From NCBI RefSeq assembly GCF_011764445.1, contig NZ_BLPG01000002.1, positions 248,001-312,000 of the forward strand: a stretch of DNA of 64,000 bases, in the 5' to 3' direction. This DNA is from Phytohabitans rumicis. GTDB lineage: Bacteria > Actinomycetota > Actinomycetes > Mycobacteriales > Micromonosporaceae. Shown one piece after another: positions 16,338 through 25,622 of the stretch. The first letter of the stretch is position 1; each line of letters begins with the position of its first letter. Under the pieces are notes generated by a model. The model saw nothing but the letters and a program-made list of their open reading frames with translations, was not told the origin of the DNA and searched no databases. The position numbers and the translations under genes were made by a program.

Positions 16338-16915
16338 CGCAACCGATCCGTACCGGCGACTCACTGGCCGACATCCTCGAACGGGTGCTGGACAAGGGCG
16401 TCGTGATAGGTCCGGCTACTCATCGCGTCCGTCGACACCGCGCGGGAGATGGGCATCGACTGGTGGAGCCGCGACCAGTTCCTGACCGGGGGCACCACCA
16501 CCGCCCTCGCGCGGGAGAACCGCCGCTGCGGTTCGGTGCGCTGTGCGCGAGCCGCGACGACGTACTGCTGGTGCTGGACTCCCTGCGCCCGCGCCTGCGC
16601 GCGGGCCTCGCGCGGGTCGCTGGAGCGGGCGAATGGACGGTCCGGCTCGTCGGCGCCGAGCCCCGTACCGAGGCCGAGGCCGCCGCAACGGCAGCCACAT
16701 CGGGTACGGCGTGGATGCTGAGCCGCCGCGCGGGCGTACGCGCCCGGGAGCGGTGGTCGAAGGCGGCGACGGCGGTGTGCGGGGCGCTCGCCCAGCACGC
16801 CCGGGAGACGTGCGTGGCCAAGGCCGGCATGCGCTACCTGGTCGGGCGCACGCTTGAGGATGAGCGTCCGCGCCGACGGGTCGCCGCCGCTGCCGACGGT
16901 CCTGATGGTGGTTGA
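16334..16915 (+). pseudogene. Decayed gvpJ/gvpA-like gene joined to a gvpF/L remnant
   Basis: From GTG 16334 the product begins with SLADILERVLDKGVVI, the first helix of a GvpA/J/S-type shell protein. About 17 codons of the core are then missing. The next conserved block RLLIASVDTAREMGIDWW is encoded from 16413 in another frame, ending at LTGG and LARENRRC. Returning to the first frame from about 16545, DDVLLVLDSLRPRLRAGLAR and EWTVRLVGAEP followed by SGTAWMLSRRAG match the GvpF/GvpL family. Thus a shell gene and an accessory gene were fused by deletion. Gas vesicle formation from this locus is not possible. Confidence 0.72.
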
Positions 16916-17032
16916 TCATGCGACGCACGTCACCATAGCGACATTCGCTCATTCTGTGGGACAGGTTTCCCGATGATCGGGACAGCCGGCGGCAATTGTC
17001 GGCCGGTGGCGGAAGTGATCGGCACTCTCGGG

Positions 17033-17881
17033 TCAGGGAGTGAGTTGCTGGTGTCCTATGACGGAGAGTAGTTGGAGCTTGGTGTGGCTCTCCGTGCCGG
17101 GACGCGTGGTCAGCACGATGAGGGTCTGGGCGCGGTTCTCGGCGTACAGGACCTCGCAGTCGACGTCGATACGGCCGAGTTCGGGATGGACGAGGGTCTT
17201 GCGGTCCTCGTAGCGCTGGGCGACCTCCTGCAGTTCCCAGAGGGAGACGAATTCGGGGCTGCGTTCGTGGAGTTCGGCGACGATCCGGGCGGCTCTGTGG
17301 GTGTCGCTGCCGGTCGTGAGCGCCGCTCGTAGGCGGGCCGCCTGGGCGCGGCTGTGGCGCGGGTGGTCTTCTTCGGGGTAGCACAGGCGTTCGGCCGGGT
17401 CGGTGAACCAGCGGTGGTAGGCGCTGCGCGCCAGGCCGTCGTGGCGGGTCTGGTCGCCCATCAGCACGGTGGCGAGGGGGTTCTGCGCCAGGGTGTCAGC
17501 CAGGTCGGACAACACCAGAGCCGGGCAGTCGTTGAGCCGGTCGAGGACTCGCATCAGGGTGGGGCTGACGTGCTCGGCGTGGTGGAAACGGGCGGGGGCG
17601 TTGTGGCCGATGAGGGCGAAGAGGTGGTCCCGTTCGTCAAGCGTCAGACGCAGCGCCCGGGCGAGGGCGGCGGCGATTTGTACGGAGGGCTGCGGGCCGC
17701 GCTGCTGTTCGAGCCGGGTGTAGTAGTCGGTGGACATGCCGGCGAGCCCGGCGATCTCTTCGCGGCGTAGCCCTTCGGTACGCCGTCGCGGGCCCTGCAG
17801 CAGCCCGACGTCGCCGGGTTGCAGCGTCTCGCGCCGCCGGCGTAGGAATTCCGCCAGCTCTTTCCTGTGCATGATCTCCAT
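17033..17881 (-). CDS. XRE-family regulator with MmyB-like ligand-binding domain
   Basis: 282 residues. An N-terminal helix-turn-helix (LRREEIAGLAGMSTDYYTRLEQQRG, about residues 38-62) is followed by an MmyB-type domain, recognisable by ALVLSDLADTLAQNPLA, YHRWFTDPAER, and the C-terminal HPELGRIDVDCEVL with LIVLTTRPGT. These regulators typically bind fatty-acid-like or other small ligands and control an adjacent SDR. That is the arrangement here: the dehydrogenase at 18022 is divergent with a 140-bp gap. ATG 17881 is used; ATG 17872 is equally possible. Confidence 0.88.
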   Translation of the reverse strand: MEIMHRKELAEFLRRRRETLQPGDVGLLQGPRRRTEGLRREEIAGLAGMSTDYYTRLEQQRGPQPSVQIAAALARALRLTLDERDHLFALIGHNAPARFHHAEHVSPTLMRVLDRLNDCPALVLSDLADTLAQNPLATVLMGDQTRHDGLARSAYHRWFTDPAERLCYPEEDHPRHSRAQAARLRAALTTGSDTHRAARIVAELHERSPEFVSLWELQEVAQRYEDRKTLVHPELGRIDVDCEVLYAENRAQTLIVLTTRPGTESHTKLQLLSVIGHQQLTP

Positions 17882-18021
17882 GGTGCCCTCCCGCCGGCGC
17901 TTCTAGCCAGGGATCACCGCTCCATGGATAAGCCGTCCTCTCCCGCCCCCGCCGAGGCGTCCGCATAGTCGGGGCTGCCGGGCCCACACCGGCCCGCTGC
18001 GGCAAAGGAGAGAACACCCCT

Positions 18022-18771
18022 ATGAAGACCACCGGCAACACGATCCTGATCACGGGCGGCACCTCGGGCATCGGGCACGGTCTGGCCGTGCGGTTCCACG
18101 AGGCCGGCAACAAGGTGATCATCGCCGGTCGGCGTAAGGAACTGCTCGATCAGATCGCCACCGAGCACCCAGGCATCGAGTCGATCGTGCTGGACGTCGC
18201 GGACCCGGCGTCGATCACCCGCGCCGCCGACACCCTGGCGGCTACGCACCCCCGGCTTAACGTCCTGGTCAACAACGCCGGCATCATGCTGCCGGAGAAC
18301 CTGCTCGACCCGGCCTCGCTGCCGGTCGCCGAGGACCACGTCACGACGAACCTGCTCGGCACGATCCGGATGACGTACGCCTTCCTGCCGCACCTGGTGA
18401 CCAGGGACGACGCGGTTGTCATGAACATCACCTCGGCGCTGGCGTTCGTGCCGCTGCCGATCACCCCGACCTACAACGCGACCAAGGCCGCCCTGCGCTC
18501 GTTCTCCGAGAGCCTGCGCGTCCAACTCGCCGGCACACCCGTCCAGGTCATCGAGGTGGCCCCACCGGGCGTGCGGACCACCCTGATGGGCCAGCAGGAC
18601 GCCGAGAACGCCATGCCACTCGATGAGTTCCTGACCGAGACCCTGACGCTGCTGAGCACCCAGCCCGACGCCAAGGAAATCGTCGTCGAACGCGCCAAGT
18701 TCGTCCGCTACGCCGAGGCCAACGGCACCTACGACCAGGTCCTGGCCATGCTCAGCGGCGTCGGCGCCTGA
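18022..18771 (+). CDS. Short-chain dehydrogenase (DltE/YqjQ-like)
   Basis: 249 residues. TGGTSGIGHGLA is the cofactor loop, VLVNNAGIMLP the NNAG motif, MNITSALAFVP carries the catalytic Ser, and YNATKAAL is YxxxK. The shortened C-terminus and VAPPGVRTTLMG are typical of the DltE-like subgroup. The ribosome site AAAGGAGAG lies shortly before ATG 18022. Divergent from an MmyB-type regulator, which presumably represses it until its ligand, or the enzyme's substrate, is present. Confidence 0.88.
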   Translation: MKTTGNTILITGGTSGIGHGLAVRFHEAGNKVIIAGRRKELLDQIATEHPGIESIVLDVADPASITRAADTLAATHPRLNVLVNNAGIMLPENLLDPASLPVAEDHVTTNLLGTIRMTYAFLPHLVTRDDAVVMNITSALAFVPLPITPTYNATKAALRSFSESLRVQLAGTPVQVIEVAPPGVRTTLMGQQDAENAMPLDEFLTETLTLLSTQPDAKEIVVERAKFVRYAEANGTYDQVLAMLSGVGA

Positions 18772-18912
18772 AATCCGCAACCCGGCCTGGCCGTGCCCTT
18801 AGGGCCGGTGGCCGGCTTCGCGGGCGCATGCCCGACAAAACATATCGGGTTAGTAGGTAAGCTTGATCACAATGACGGGATCGACGCGGCCCTGACCGAT
18901 ACGTTTCAGTGC

Positions 18913-19944
18913 GTGAACAGGAAGAACGGCAGCCCGCTCCGGCTGCGCCACATAGCCGCCATCACGTCCGCCGTGCTCGTCCTGGCCGCGTGCGGCGACG
19001 GCGGCGGCACAGACGACGCCAGCGACGCCCCGTCGTCGACGCAGAAGGTCAAGGTCGCGCTCGACTGGACGCCGAACACCAACCACACCGGGCTCTACGT
19101 GGCCCAGGCCAAGGGCTTCTTCGCCCAGCACGGCCTGGACGTGGAGATCGTCCAGCCGGGCGACGCGGACGCCGCGTCGCTGCTCGCCGCCGGCAAGGTG
19201 CAGTTCGCGATCAGCGCCCAGGAGTCGCTGACCCAGGCCCGCGCGCAGAACGTCCCGCTCGTCTCGGTGGCCGCGATCGTCCAGCACAACACCTCCGGCT
19301 TCGCCTCACCGAAGGCCAAGGACATCACCCGGCCGGCGCAGTACGCCGGCAAGACCTACGGCGGGTACGGCGGGCCGGTCGAGGAGGCGCTGCTGCGTAC
19401 CCTCGTCGCGGCCGACGGCGGCGACGCCAGCGCGGTGAAGGTGGTGAACGTCGGCAACGCCGACTTCTTCACCGCCACCAAGAAGGACATCGACTTCGAG
19501 TGGATCTTCTACGGCTGGACCGGCGTCGAGGCCGAGTTGCGCGGCGAGCCCGTCAACATCCAGTACGTCAAGGACTACGACAAGGCGCTGGATTTCTACA
19601 CGCCGATCCTCATCACCAGCGAGAACCAGATCTCCAGCAGCCCCGACGTCGTCAAGTCGTTCGTCGCGGCGACCTCCGAGGGGTACACGTACGCGGCCGA
19701 CCACTCGGCCGAGTCCGCCGACGTCCTGCTGAAGGCGGCCCCGGACCTGGACAAGGACCTGGTCACCAAGAGCCAGGAGTGGCTCGGGCCGAAGTACAAG
19801 GACGACGCGCCCCGCTGGGGCGAGCAGTCCGCACAGGTCTGGACCGACTTCACCGCTTGGCTGTACGAGCACAAGGTGATCACCACCCAGGTCGACGCGA
19901 CCAAGGCGTACACCAACGATTTCCTGCCAACGGCGAATGGCTGA
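18913..19944 (+). CDS. NMT1/SsuA-type ABC substrate-binding lipoprotein
   Basis: 343 residues from GTG 18913, chosen because it gives a proper lipoprotein signal: basic VNRKNGSPLRLRH, hydrophobic stretch, and lipobox LAAC with Cys27. KVALDWTPNTNHTGLYVAQAKGFF is the NMT1/THI5 domain start, also found in aliphatic sulfonate, taurine and pyrimidine binders. It is first in a run of seven overlapping same-strand genes; permease start and this stop overlap by eight bases. The companions (rhodanese, FMN monooxygenase) favour an organosulfur ligand over a thiamine precursor. The ribosome site is poor; the upstream 140 bp hold no clear operator. Confidence 0.85.
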   Translation: MNRKNGSPLRLRHIAAITSAVLVLAACGDGGGTDDASDAPSSTQKVKVALDWTPNTNHTGLYVAQAKGFFAQHGLDVEIVQPGDADAASLLAAGKVQFAISAQESLTQARAQNVPLVSVAAIVQHNTSGFASPKAKDITRPAQYAGKTYGGYGGPVEEALLRTLVAADGGDASAVKVVNVGNADFFTATKKDIDFEWIFYGWTGVEAELRGEPVNIQYVKDYDKALDFYTPILITSENQISSSPDVVKSFVAATSEGYTYAADHSAESADVLLKAAPDLDKDLVTKSQEWLGPKYKDDAPRWGEQSAQVWTDFTAWLYEHKVITTQVDATKAYTNDFLPTANG

Positions 19945-20731
19945 CGGCTCTCTCGCGGGCCGGCGGGGACGGCGGGTGCGGCGCTGGGCCGCGCCCGCCG
20001 CGGCCATCGTGCTGCTGGTGGCGGCCTGGCAGGTGTTCACGGCGGTGTCCGGGACCGAGCAGTGGCTGCTGCCCAGCCCGACCGACGCGCTCGCGGCCGG
20101 CCGCGAGGACCACGCCTCGCTGGCCACCCACACGCTGGCCACCGCCAAGCTGGCGCTGATCGGCTTCGCCGCCGGCGTGGTCACCGGGTTGGCCATCGCG
20201 GTTGTGCTGCACCTGGTGCCGCTGCTGCGCGCCGCGCTCTACCCGCTGCTGGTGGTCAGCCAGAACATCCCGACGATCGCGCTCGCGCCGCTGCTCGTGG
20301 TGTGGCTCGGCTTCGGCCTCCTGCCCAAGGTGGTGGTCATCGTGCTGGTGTGCTTCTTCCCGCTCACCGTGGCCACATTGGACGGCCTGCGCCGCACCGA
20401 CCCGGCCATCGAGGACTACCTGCTGATGAGCGGCGCCAACCGCCGGCAGCTGTTCCTCAAGCTGGAGCTGCCGCACGCCCTGCCACCGATGTTCTCCGGC
20501 CTGAAGATCGCCGCCACGTACAGCGTCGTGGGCGCCATCATCGCGGAGTGGATGGGCGCCGACGAAGGACTCGGCAAGTACATGATCGTGGCGAAGTCGG
20601 CGTTCCGGGCCGACAAGATCTTCGTAGCGATCGCCATCGTGGTGGTGCTGAGCCTGGCCGTGCTGGGCGCCGTGCTGCTGCTCGAACGCCTGCTGATCCG
20701 CGGCCGTACACCGAGGGACGCCGATGTCTGA
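19937..20731 (+). CDS. ABC transporter permease (SsuC/TauC/ThiX type)
   Basis: 264 residues, about six membrane helices. The EAA loop that contacts the ATPase is LLMSGANRRQLFLKLELPHALPPMFSGLK (about residues 158-186). It pairs with the lipoprotein and ATPase on either side: its start overlaps the upstream stop and its stop overlaps the ATPase start by eight bases. Imports the ligand captured by the lipoprotein, inferred to be an organosulfonate-like compound. Confidence 0.9.
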   Translation: MADGSLAGRRGRRVRRWAAPAAAIVLLVAAWQVFTAVSGTEQWLLPSPTDALAAGREDHASLATHTLATAKLALIGFAAGVVTGLAIAVVLHLVPLLRAALYPLLVVSQNIPTIALAPLLVVWLGFGLLPKVVVIVLVCFFPLTVATLDGLRRTDPAIEDYLLMSGANRRQLFLKLELPHALPPMFSGLKIAATYSVVGAIIAEWMGADEGLGKYMIVAKSAFRADKIFVAIAIVVVLSLAVLGAVLLLERLLIRGRTPRDADV

Positions 20732-21493
20732 ACCGGCTCTGGAGGTATCGGGCCTGCACAAGTCGTTCGGCGCCCTCGACGTGCTGGACGGGGTCTCGTT
20801 GCGCGTCGACGACGGCGAGTTCGTGTCCATTGTGGGCCCGTCCGGCAGTGGCAAGAGCACGCTGTTCCACATCGTCGGCGGCCTGATCGCGCCCGACCGC
20901 GGTTCGGTGCGGGTCAACGGCCGCCAGGCGAACGGCCGGCGCGGGCTCATCGGGTACATGCCGCAGCAACCGGCGCTGCTGCCGTGGCGCACCGTCGAGG
21001 ACAACGTCGTGCTCGCGCGGGAACTCGCCGGCACGCCCCGCCGCAAATCCCGTGCGCTGGCCCGGCAGTGGCTGGGCAACGTCGGGCTCGGCGACTTCGC
21101 GCGGGCGTACCCGGACGCGCTGTCCGGCGGGATGCGGCAGCGCGTGGCGTTCCTGCGGGCCCTGCTCAGCGACCGCGACCTGCTCTGCCTGGACGAGCCG
21201 TTCAGCGCGCTGGACGCGATGTTGCGCGCCGAGATGCACCGCTGGCTGCTGGACATGTGGGAGGAGCACCGCCGCTCCGTGCTGTTCGTGACCCACAACA
21301 TCGAGGAGGCGCTGCTGCTCTCCTCCACCGTGTACGTCTTCACCCGCCGCCCAGCCCGCGTGCTGGAACGCGTCGAGGTGCCCTTCCCCGCCCGCGCCGC
21401 GACGAGGTCGTCGACGACCCCGAGTTCGTCCGGCTCCGGCGCCGCCTCACCAACCTGCTCAAGACAGCAACGCTCAAGGACCGTGCGACATGA
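20724..21493 (+). CDS. ABC transporter ATPase (SsuB/TauB type), one frame break near the 3' end
   Basis: Walker A GPSGSGKST (about residues 38-46), Q-loop YMPQQPALLPWR, signature LSGGMRQRV, Walker B LLCLDEPFSALD and the H-loop VTHNIEEAL are all intact. After VEVPFP the frame is lost. Adding one C to the run at 21386-21389 restores RPRRDEVVDDPEFVRLRRRL and a stop at 21491-21493 that overlaps the next ATG as ATGA, giving 256 residues, the normal length. Without repair the frame runs on through two downstream genes to 23621, a chimera that cannot be real. Confidence 0.85.
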
Positions 21494-22398
21494 CCCACCT
21501 GCGCCTGATGCTCGAGTACTACCACCCGTGGCCCAACGCGGCCGGCTTCCACCTCGCCAGCAGCGAGGGCTGGTACCGCGACGCCGGCCTCGACGTCGAG
21601 ATCACCGTCTTCGACCCGCTGCGCGGGGACACGCTGGAACACCTGGTACGCGCCGAGGCCGACCTCGGCGTCTTTCCCACCAACCGCCTGCTGGTACGCC
21701 GGCTGGCGGGCCAGCCGCTGGCGGCGGTGGCCGCGGTCAACCACCGCGGCATGGAGACGATCCAGACGGTGGTCGGCCGGGGCATCGAACGTCCCAGGGA
21801 CCTGGCCGGGCGGCGGATCGCGCTCAACCCGACCCCGCGCGGGGTGGCGATGGTGCGCCACCTCGTCGCGGCCGACGGCGGCGACCCCGACGCCGTGGTG
21901 CTGGTCGACAGTGGACACCGCGAGCTGAGCGTGGACGACATCGCCGCGGGCGAGGTGGACGCGACCTTCGGCGGGTACTGGGCGTGGGATGCGCTCATGG
22001 GCGACCTGCCGGCCGAGCAGCGTCTCATGTGGCCGGTCGACGAGATCGGCGCACCGCCGTACCACAGCTACCTGCTCGGGATCGGGCCCAGCCTGCTGGA
22101 CCGGCCCGAGGTGGTACGGACCTTCCTGGAGGTGACCGCCCGCGGCTACCACGCGGTCGTCCAGCGTCCCGAGCACGCGCTCGCCGTCCTGGACCGCGTC
22201 ATCCCGTACTTCCCGCGCCGCCTGCTGGCCCGGTCGCTGGAGCTGATCGCGTCCACCTGGCTGCACCAGGGCCGGTGGGGTGCGATCCGCGACGACCTGA
22301 TGCAGCCGTACGCGGACTGGCTGGCCCGGTACGGCGTGCTGGCCAGCGGAGACCGGTGGCGGGACGCGGTCGCCACCGACCTGGCAGGCAGCTGGTGA
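21490..22398 (+). CDS. NMT1-like substrate-binding-fold protein without export signal
   Basis: 302 residues starting MTHLRLMLEYYHPWPNAAGF. It has the periplasmic-binding-protein fold of the NMT1/ThiY group: the first strand comes at residue 4, then GWYRDAGLDVEITVFD, TNRLLVRRLAGQPLAAVAAV and VDATFGGYWAWDAL. There is no signal peptide, lipobox or membrane segment, unlike the lipoprotein that opens the operon. It may bind the imported compound inside the cell, or act as an enzyme as THI5 does. It overlaps the ATPase (ATGA) and the rhodanese gene (GTGA), so it is translationally coupled to both. Confidence 0.72.
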   Translation: MTHLRLMLEYYHPWPNAAGFHLASSEGWYRDAGLDVEITVFDPLRGDTLEHLVRAEADLGVFPTNRLLVRRLAGQPLAAVAAVNHRGMETIQTVVGRGIERPRDLAGRRIALNPTPRGVAMVRHLVAADGGDPDAVVLVDSGHRELSVDDIAAGEVDATFGGYWAWDALMGDLPAEQRLMWPVDEIGAPPYHSYLLGIGPSLLDRPEVVRTFLEVTARGYHAVVQRPEHALAVLDRVIPYFPRRLLARSLELIASTWLHQGRWGAIRDDLMQPYADWLARYGVLASGDRWRDAVATDLAGSW

Positions 22399-23621
22399 GC
22401 GTGCGCCCGCTCATCGACGCCGACGGGCTCGCGGCTCAGCCCGGCGCGGTGGTGCTGGACGCCACGGTCGCGCTGCCGGCCCCCGCGCACGACGGCGACC
22501 ACCGGGCCGCCAGCGGCCGGGATGCCTGGGAGCGGGCGCACATCCCCGGCTCGGTGCACGCGGACCTGCTCCACGAACTGAGCGATCAGTCAGCGCCGTA
22601 CCACTTCGCGCGGCCGGACCCGGACACGCTCGCGCGCCAGCTGGGCGCGCTGGGCGTGACCGACGGCGCCACGGTGGTCGTCTACGACACCGGCGGTGGC
22701 ATCTGGGCCGCCCGGCTGTGGTGGCTGCTGCGCTGGATAGGTGTGGACGCGGCGGTCCTGGACGGCGGCCTGGCGGCCTGGGCGGCGGCCGGCCACCCGG
22801 TCGCGTCCGGCCCGGCCACGCCCGAGCCCGGCACGCTGACCCCACGCGTCCGCGGTGGACTGTGGGTGGACCGGCCGGACCTGGAAGGCTGGATGGCCGG
22901 TGACGCGGCCGCGACCGTCGTCTGCGCCCTCTCCCCCGAGGTGTTCCGCGGCGACGTGCCGACCCGGTACGCCCGCCGCGGCCACATCCCAGGCAGCATC
23001 AACCTGCCCGCTCGTGCCCTGGCCGAGCTCCTCCTGTCGCCGGCTGAACTCCGATCGGCGTTGGACCCACTGGTGGAGAGCCCGGACCCGGTGTGGGTGT
23101 ACTGCGGCGGCGGCATCTCCGCGGCCAGCCTCGCGCTCGCGCTCGCCCTCGCCGGCCGCGACGACGTCGCCGTGTACGACGGGTCGTTGGAGGAGTGGGC
23201 GGCCGACCCGGAGCTGCCACTCTCGTCCGACAAGCTCTCTCCGGCGGTGCGGGCGCTCCTGGACGCCCCCGAGTTCGCCGTGCTGTCCACACTGGATCCG
23301 GACGGCAGCCCGCACGCGACCGTCATGTGGGTCGGGCGCGACGGCGACGCGCTCGTCCTGGCCTCCAAGAACGGGCGCCGGCAGGTGCGCAACCTGCGCC
23401 GCGACCCGCGCGCCACCGTCCTGGTCTACGAGCGCGCCAAGCCCACCCGGTACGTCGAGGTCCGCGGCACCGCGACGCTCCACGAGGACGGCGCGAGGGA
23501 CGTCGTGGACCGGCTCGCCCGCGCCTACATCGGGGCCGACCACGCCGCCGGCCCGGCCGACCAGGAGCGCGACCGGGTGGTCATCCGGATCGCGCCCGAG
23601 CGCGTCTACCACCGGGGTTGA
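22395..23621 (+). CDS. Two-domain rhodanese fused to a PPOX (flavin/F420-type) domain
   Basis: 408 residues from GTG 22395. Domain 1 (about 1-135) is a rhodanese fold whose active-site loop reads YDTGGGIW with Asp98 where Cys would be, so it is inactive. Domain 2 (about 155-275) has the sulfurtransferase loop CGGGISA with Cys237, as in SseA/3-mercaptopyruvate sulfurtransferases. Domain 3 (about 281-408; FAVLSTLDPDGSPHATVMW, then NGRRQVRNLRRDPRATVLV) is a PPOX-class split-barrel that binds FMN or F420. The fusion suggests sulfur transfer coupled to a redox step on the same substrate. It overlaps the previous gene by GTGA. Confidence 0.83.
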   Translation: MSVRPLIDADGLAAQPGAVVLDATVALPAPAHDGDHRAASGRDAWERAHIPGSVHADLLHELSDQSAPYHFARPDPDTLARQLGALGVTDGATVVVYDTGGGIWAARLWWLLRWIGVDAAVLDGGLAAWAAAGHPVASGPATPEPGTLTPRVRGGLWVDRPDLEGWMAGDAAATVVCALSPEVFRGDVPTRYARRGHIPGSINLPARALAELLLSPAELRSALDPLVESPDPVWVYCGGGISAASLALALALAGRDDVAVYDGSLEEWAADPELPLSSDKLSPAVRALLDAPEFAVLSTLDPDGSPHATVMWVGRDGDALVLASKNGRRQVRNLRRDPRATVLVYERAKPTRYVEVRGTATLHEDGARDVVDRLARAYIGADHAAGPADQERDRVVIRIAPERVYHRG

Positions 23622-23629
23622 GCGCAGAG

Positions 23630-24241
23630 GTGAGGCAACGGCCGGAGCCACGACGGCGGACGAGCGCCGAGCCTCGGAGCGAACATCAGGCTCTGAGCGA
23701 CGTTGCCGACCTGCTCAGCGCCCGGCCACCGCGCGCCGGCCGGGTGAAGGTGCTGGCCGTCGAGGGCCGCTCCGGCGCGGGCAAGTCCACCCTGGCCACC
23801 GCGCTCGCGGCCGAACTGGACGCGCCGGTGATCCGGATGGACGACCTGTACGCCGGCTGGGACGGCCTGCTCGCCGGCGTCGACGCGCTGGTGGACTGGG
23901 TGCTGGCCCCGCTGGGTCGCGGCGAGCCGGCACGCTGGCGGCGGTACGACTGGCACCTGGGCCGGTACGCCGAATGGCACCCGGTGCCCGCCACGGACGT
24001 GCTCGTCGTGGAGGGGGTCGGCGCCGGCGCCCGCCCGGTCGCCCCGTACCTGAGCACCCTGGTGTGGCTGGACGCCCCCGACGACGTGCGCCGGGAGCGC
24101 GCCCTGGCCCGCGACGGCGACACCTACGCGCCGCACTGGGACCGCTGGGCGCGGCACGAGAACGACTTCTACGCGCAGGACGATGTCCGCTCCCGGGCCG
24201 ACGTCCTCATCTCCGTCCCGACCCCTGGAGGGCCCGCATGA
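23630..24241 (+). CDS. Uridine-kinase-like P-loop ATPase
   Basis: About 203 residues. Walker A is EGRSGAGKSTLA; RMDDLYAGWDGL is the substrate-side loop, VLVVEGVGAGAR the Walker B-like strand, and DAPDDVRRERALARDGDTY the lid region. The family (AAA/UDK-like) phosphorylates small hydroxyl compounds; in a sulfur-acquisition operon its substrate is not obvious and may not be uridine. Start choice is open: GTG 23630, or TTG 23618, which overlaps the preceding stop. Its own stop overlaps the monooxygenase start as ATGA, so it is a true operon member. Confidence 0.75.
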   Translation: MRQRPEPRRRTSAEPRSEHQALSDVADLLSARPPRAGRVKVLAVEGRSGAGKSTLATALAAELDAPVIRMDDLYAGWDGLLAGVDALVDWVLAPLGRGEPARWRRYDWHLGRYAEWHPVPATDVLVVEGVGAGARPVAPYLSTLVWLDAPDDVRRERALARDGDTYAPHWDRWARHENDFYAQDDVRSRADVLISVPTPGGPA

Positions 24242-25622
24242 CCGCCAAGCGCATCCGGCTGCACGGGCTGCGGCAGTCCACTGTGGGCCACACCGCCATC
24301 GGGCTGTGGCGCCACCCGGACAGCCAGGCGCACCGGTACCGGGAGCTGGACTACTGGCTGGAGACCGCGCGGATCCTCGAACGCGGCCGGTTCGACGCGC
24401 TGTTCATCGCCGACGCGCTCGGCCCCTTGGAGGTCTACCAGGGGCGGGTCGACGCGGCTCTGCGCGACGGCATCCAGACCCCCACCGACGACCCGCTGCT
24501 GGCCATCTCGGCGATGGCCGCGGTGACCGAGCACCTCGGCTTCGCCGCGACGGTCTCGTCCACGTACGAGCGGCCGTACGCGTTCGCCCGCAAGATGGCC
24601 ACTTTGGACCACCTGACCGGCGGCCGGATCGGCTGGAACATCGTGACCTCCGCGCTGGACAGCGCCGCCCGCAACCTCGGCCTGGACCGGCAGTTGCCGC
24701 ACGACGAGCGGTACGCCGTCGCCGAGGAGTTCATGGAGGTGGTCTACAAGCTGTGGGAGGGCAGCTGGGAGGACGGCGCGGTGGTGCGGGACGCCGACGC
24801 GGGCGTCTTCGTCGACCCCGCCAAGGTGCACCCGGTGGCCCACGACGGCACCCACTACCGGGTGCCGGGCATCGCCCTGTTCGAGCCGTCGGTCCAGCGC
24901 ACCCCGGTGCTGTACCAGGCCGGCACGTCGCCGGTCGGCCGGGCCTTCGCGGCCCGCCACGCCGAGGGCGTCTTCCTCAGCACGTACCGGGCGGACATGG
25001 CCCGCAAGCTCGTCGACGACGTACGCGAACGGGCCCGCCAAGCCGGGCGGGACCCCGAGTCGCTGAAGTTCTTCGCGATCGCCACGGTCATCGTGGCCGA
25101 CACCGACGCCGAGGCCCAAGCCAAGCTGGCCGACTACCAGCGATACGCCAGCGTCGAGGGCGGCCTGGCCCGGTGGAGCGCGCTCATGCACATCGACCTG
25201 TCCACACTCGACCCCGACCGGCCGCTGGAGTACGTCGACACCGACGGCATCCGCGGCATGGTGGAACTGTTCACCACGCTGGATCCGACCCGGCGCTGGA
25301 CGCCGCGCGCGATCGCCGAGTTCGTGGGGGTCGGTGGCGGCGGGCCGGTCATCGTCGGCTCCCCCGCACGGTCGCCGACGAGCTCGAACGCTGGGTCGAG
25401 GAGTCCGATGTGGACGGCTTCAACATCGCCGACCCGGTGCCGCCGGTCACCTTCCGCGACTTCGCCGACCTCGCCGTACCCGAATTGCAGGCCCGGGGCC
25501 GGGTCTGGACCGACTACCCCGGACGGACCCTGCGGGAGAGCTTCTACGGCCCGGGCCGGACGCGGGTCCGGGCCGACCACCCGGCGGCCGCGTACCGTCC
25601 ACAGCGGGATGGTGATTCATGA
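24238..25622 (+). CDS. FMN-dependent monooxygenase, NtaA/SnaA/DszA (LLM) family, one frame break
   Basis: About 461 residues after correction. GRFDALFIADALG, YERPYAFARKMATLDHLTGGRIGWNIVTS and the SWEDGAV-FVDPAKVHPV-DGTHYRVPG blocks are the family hallmarks. It uses FMNH2 from a separate reductase and O2, typically cleaving C-S bonds (DszA-like) or C-N bonds (NtaA-like). After VIVGSP the frame breaks. One extra C in the run at 25361-25365 restores RTVADELERWVEESDVDGFN and the normal C-terminus to TGA 25620-25622. Operon context with transporter and rhodanese suggests desulfurisation of an imported organosulfur compound. Its stop overlaps the start of a truncated second monooxygenase. Confidence 0.85.

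Noticed and set aside
16416-17384. Long Arg/Pro-rich minus-strand frame over the gas vesicle relic
   Set aside because: Composition is that of a GC-rich shadow frame; real similarity (gvp blocks, MmyB regulator) lies in other frames.
19937-20731. Thiamine precursor (ThiXYZ) importer
   Set aside because: NMT1-type binding proteins allow it, but there is no thi gene or TPP riboswitch upstream of 18913, while rhodanese and a DszA/NtaA-type enzyme favour sulfur.
20724-23621. A single 965-residue protein joining ABC ATPase to rhodanese-PPOX
   Set aside because: The middle third is an out-of-frame reading of the NMT1-like gene. One missing C at 21386-21389 explains it, and the corrected frame ends in a normal ATGA overlap.
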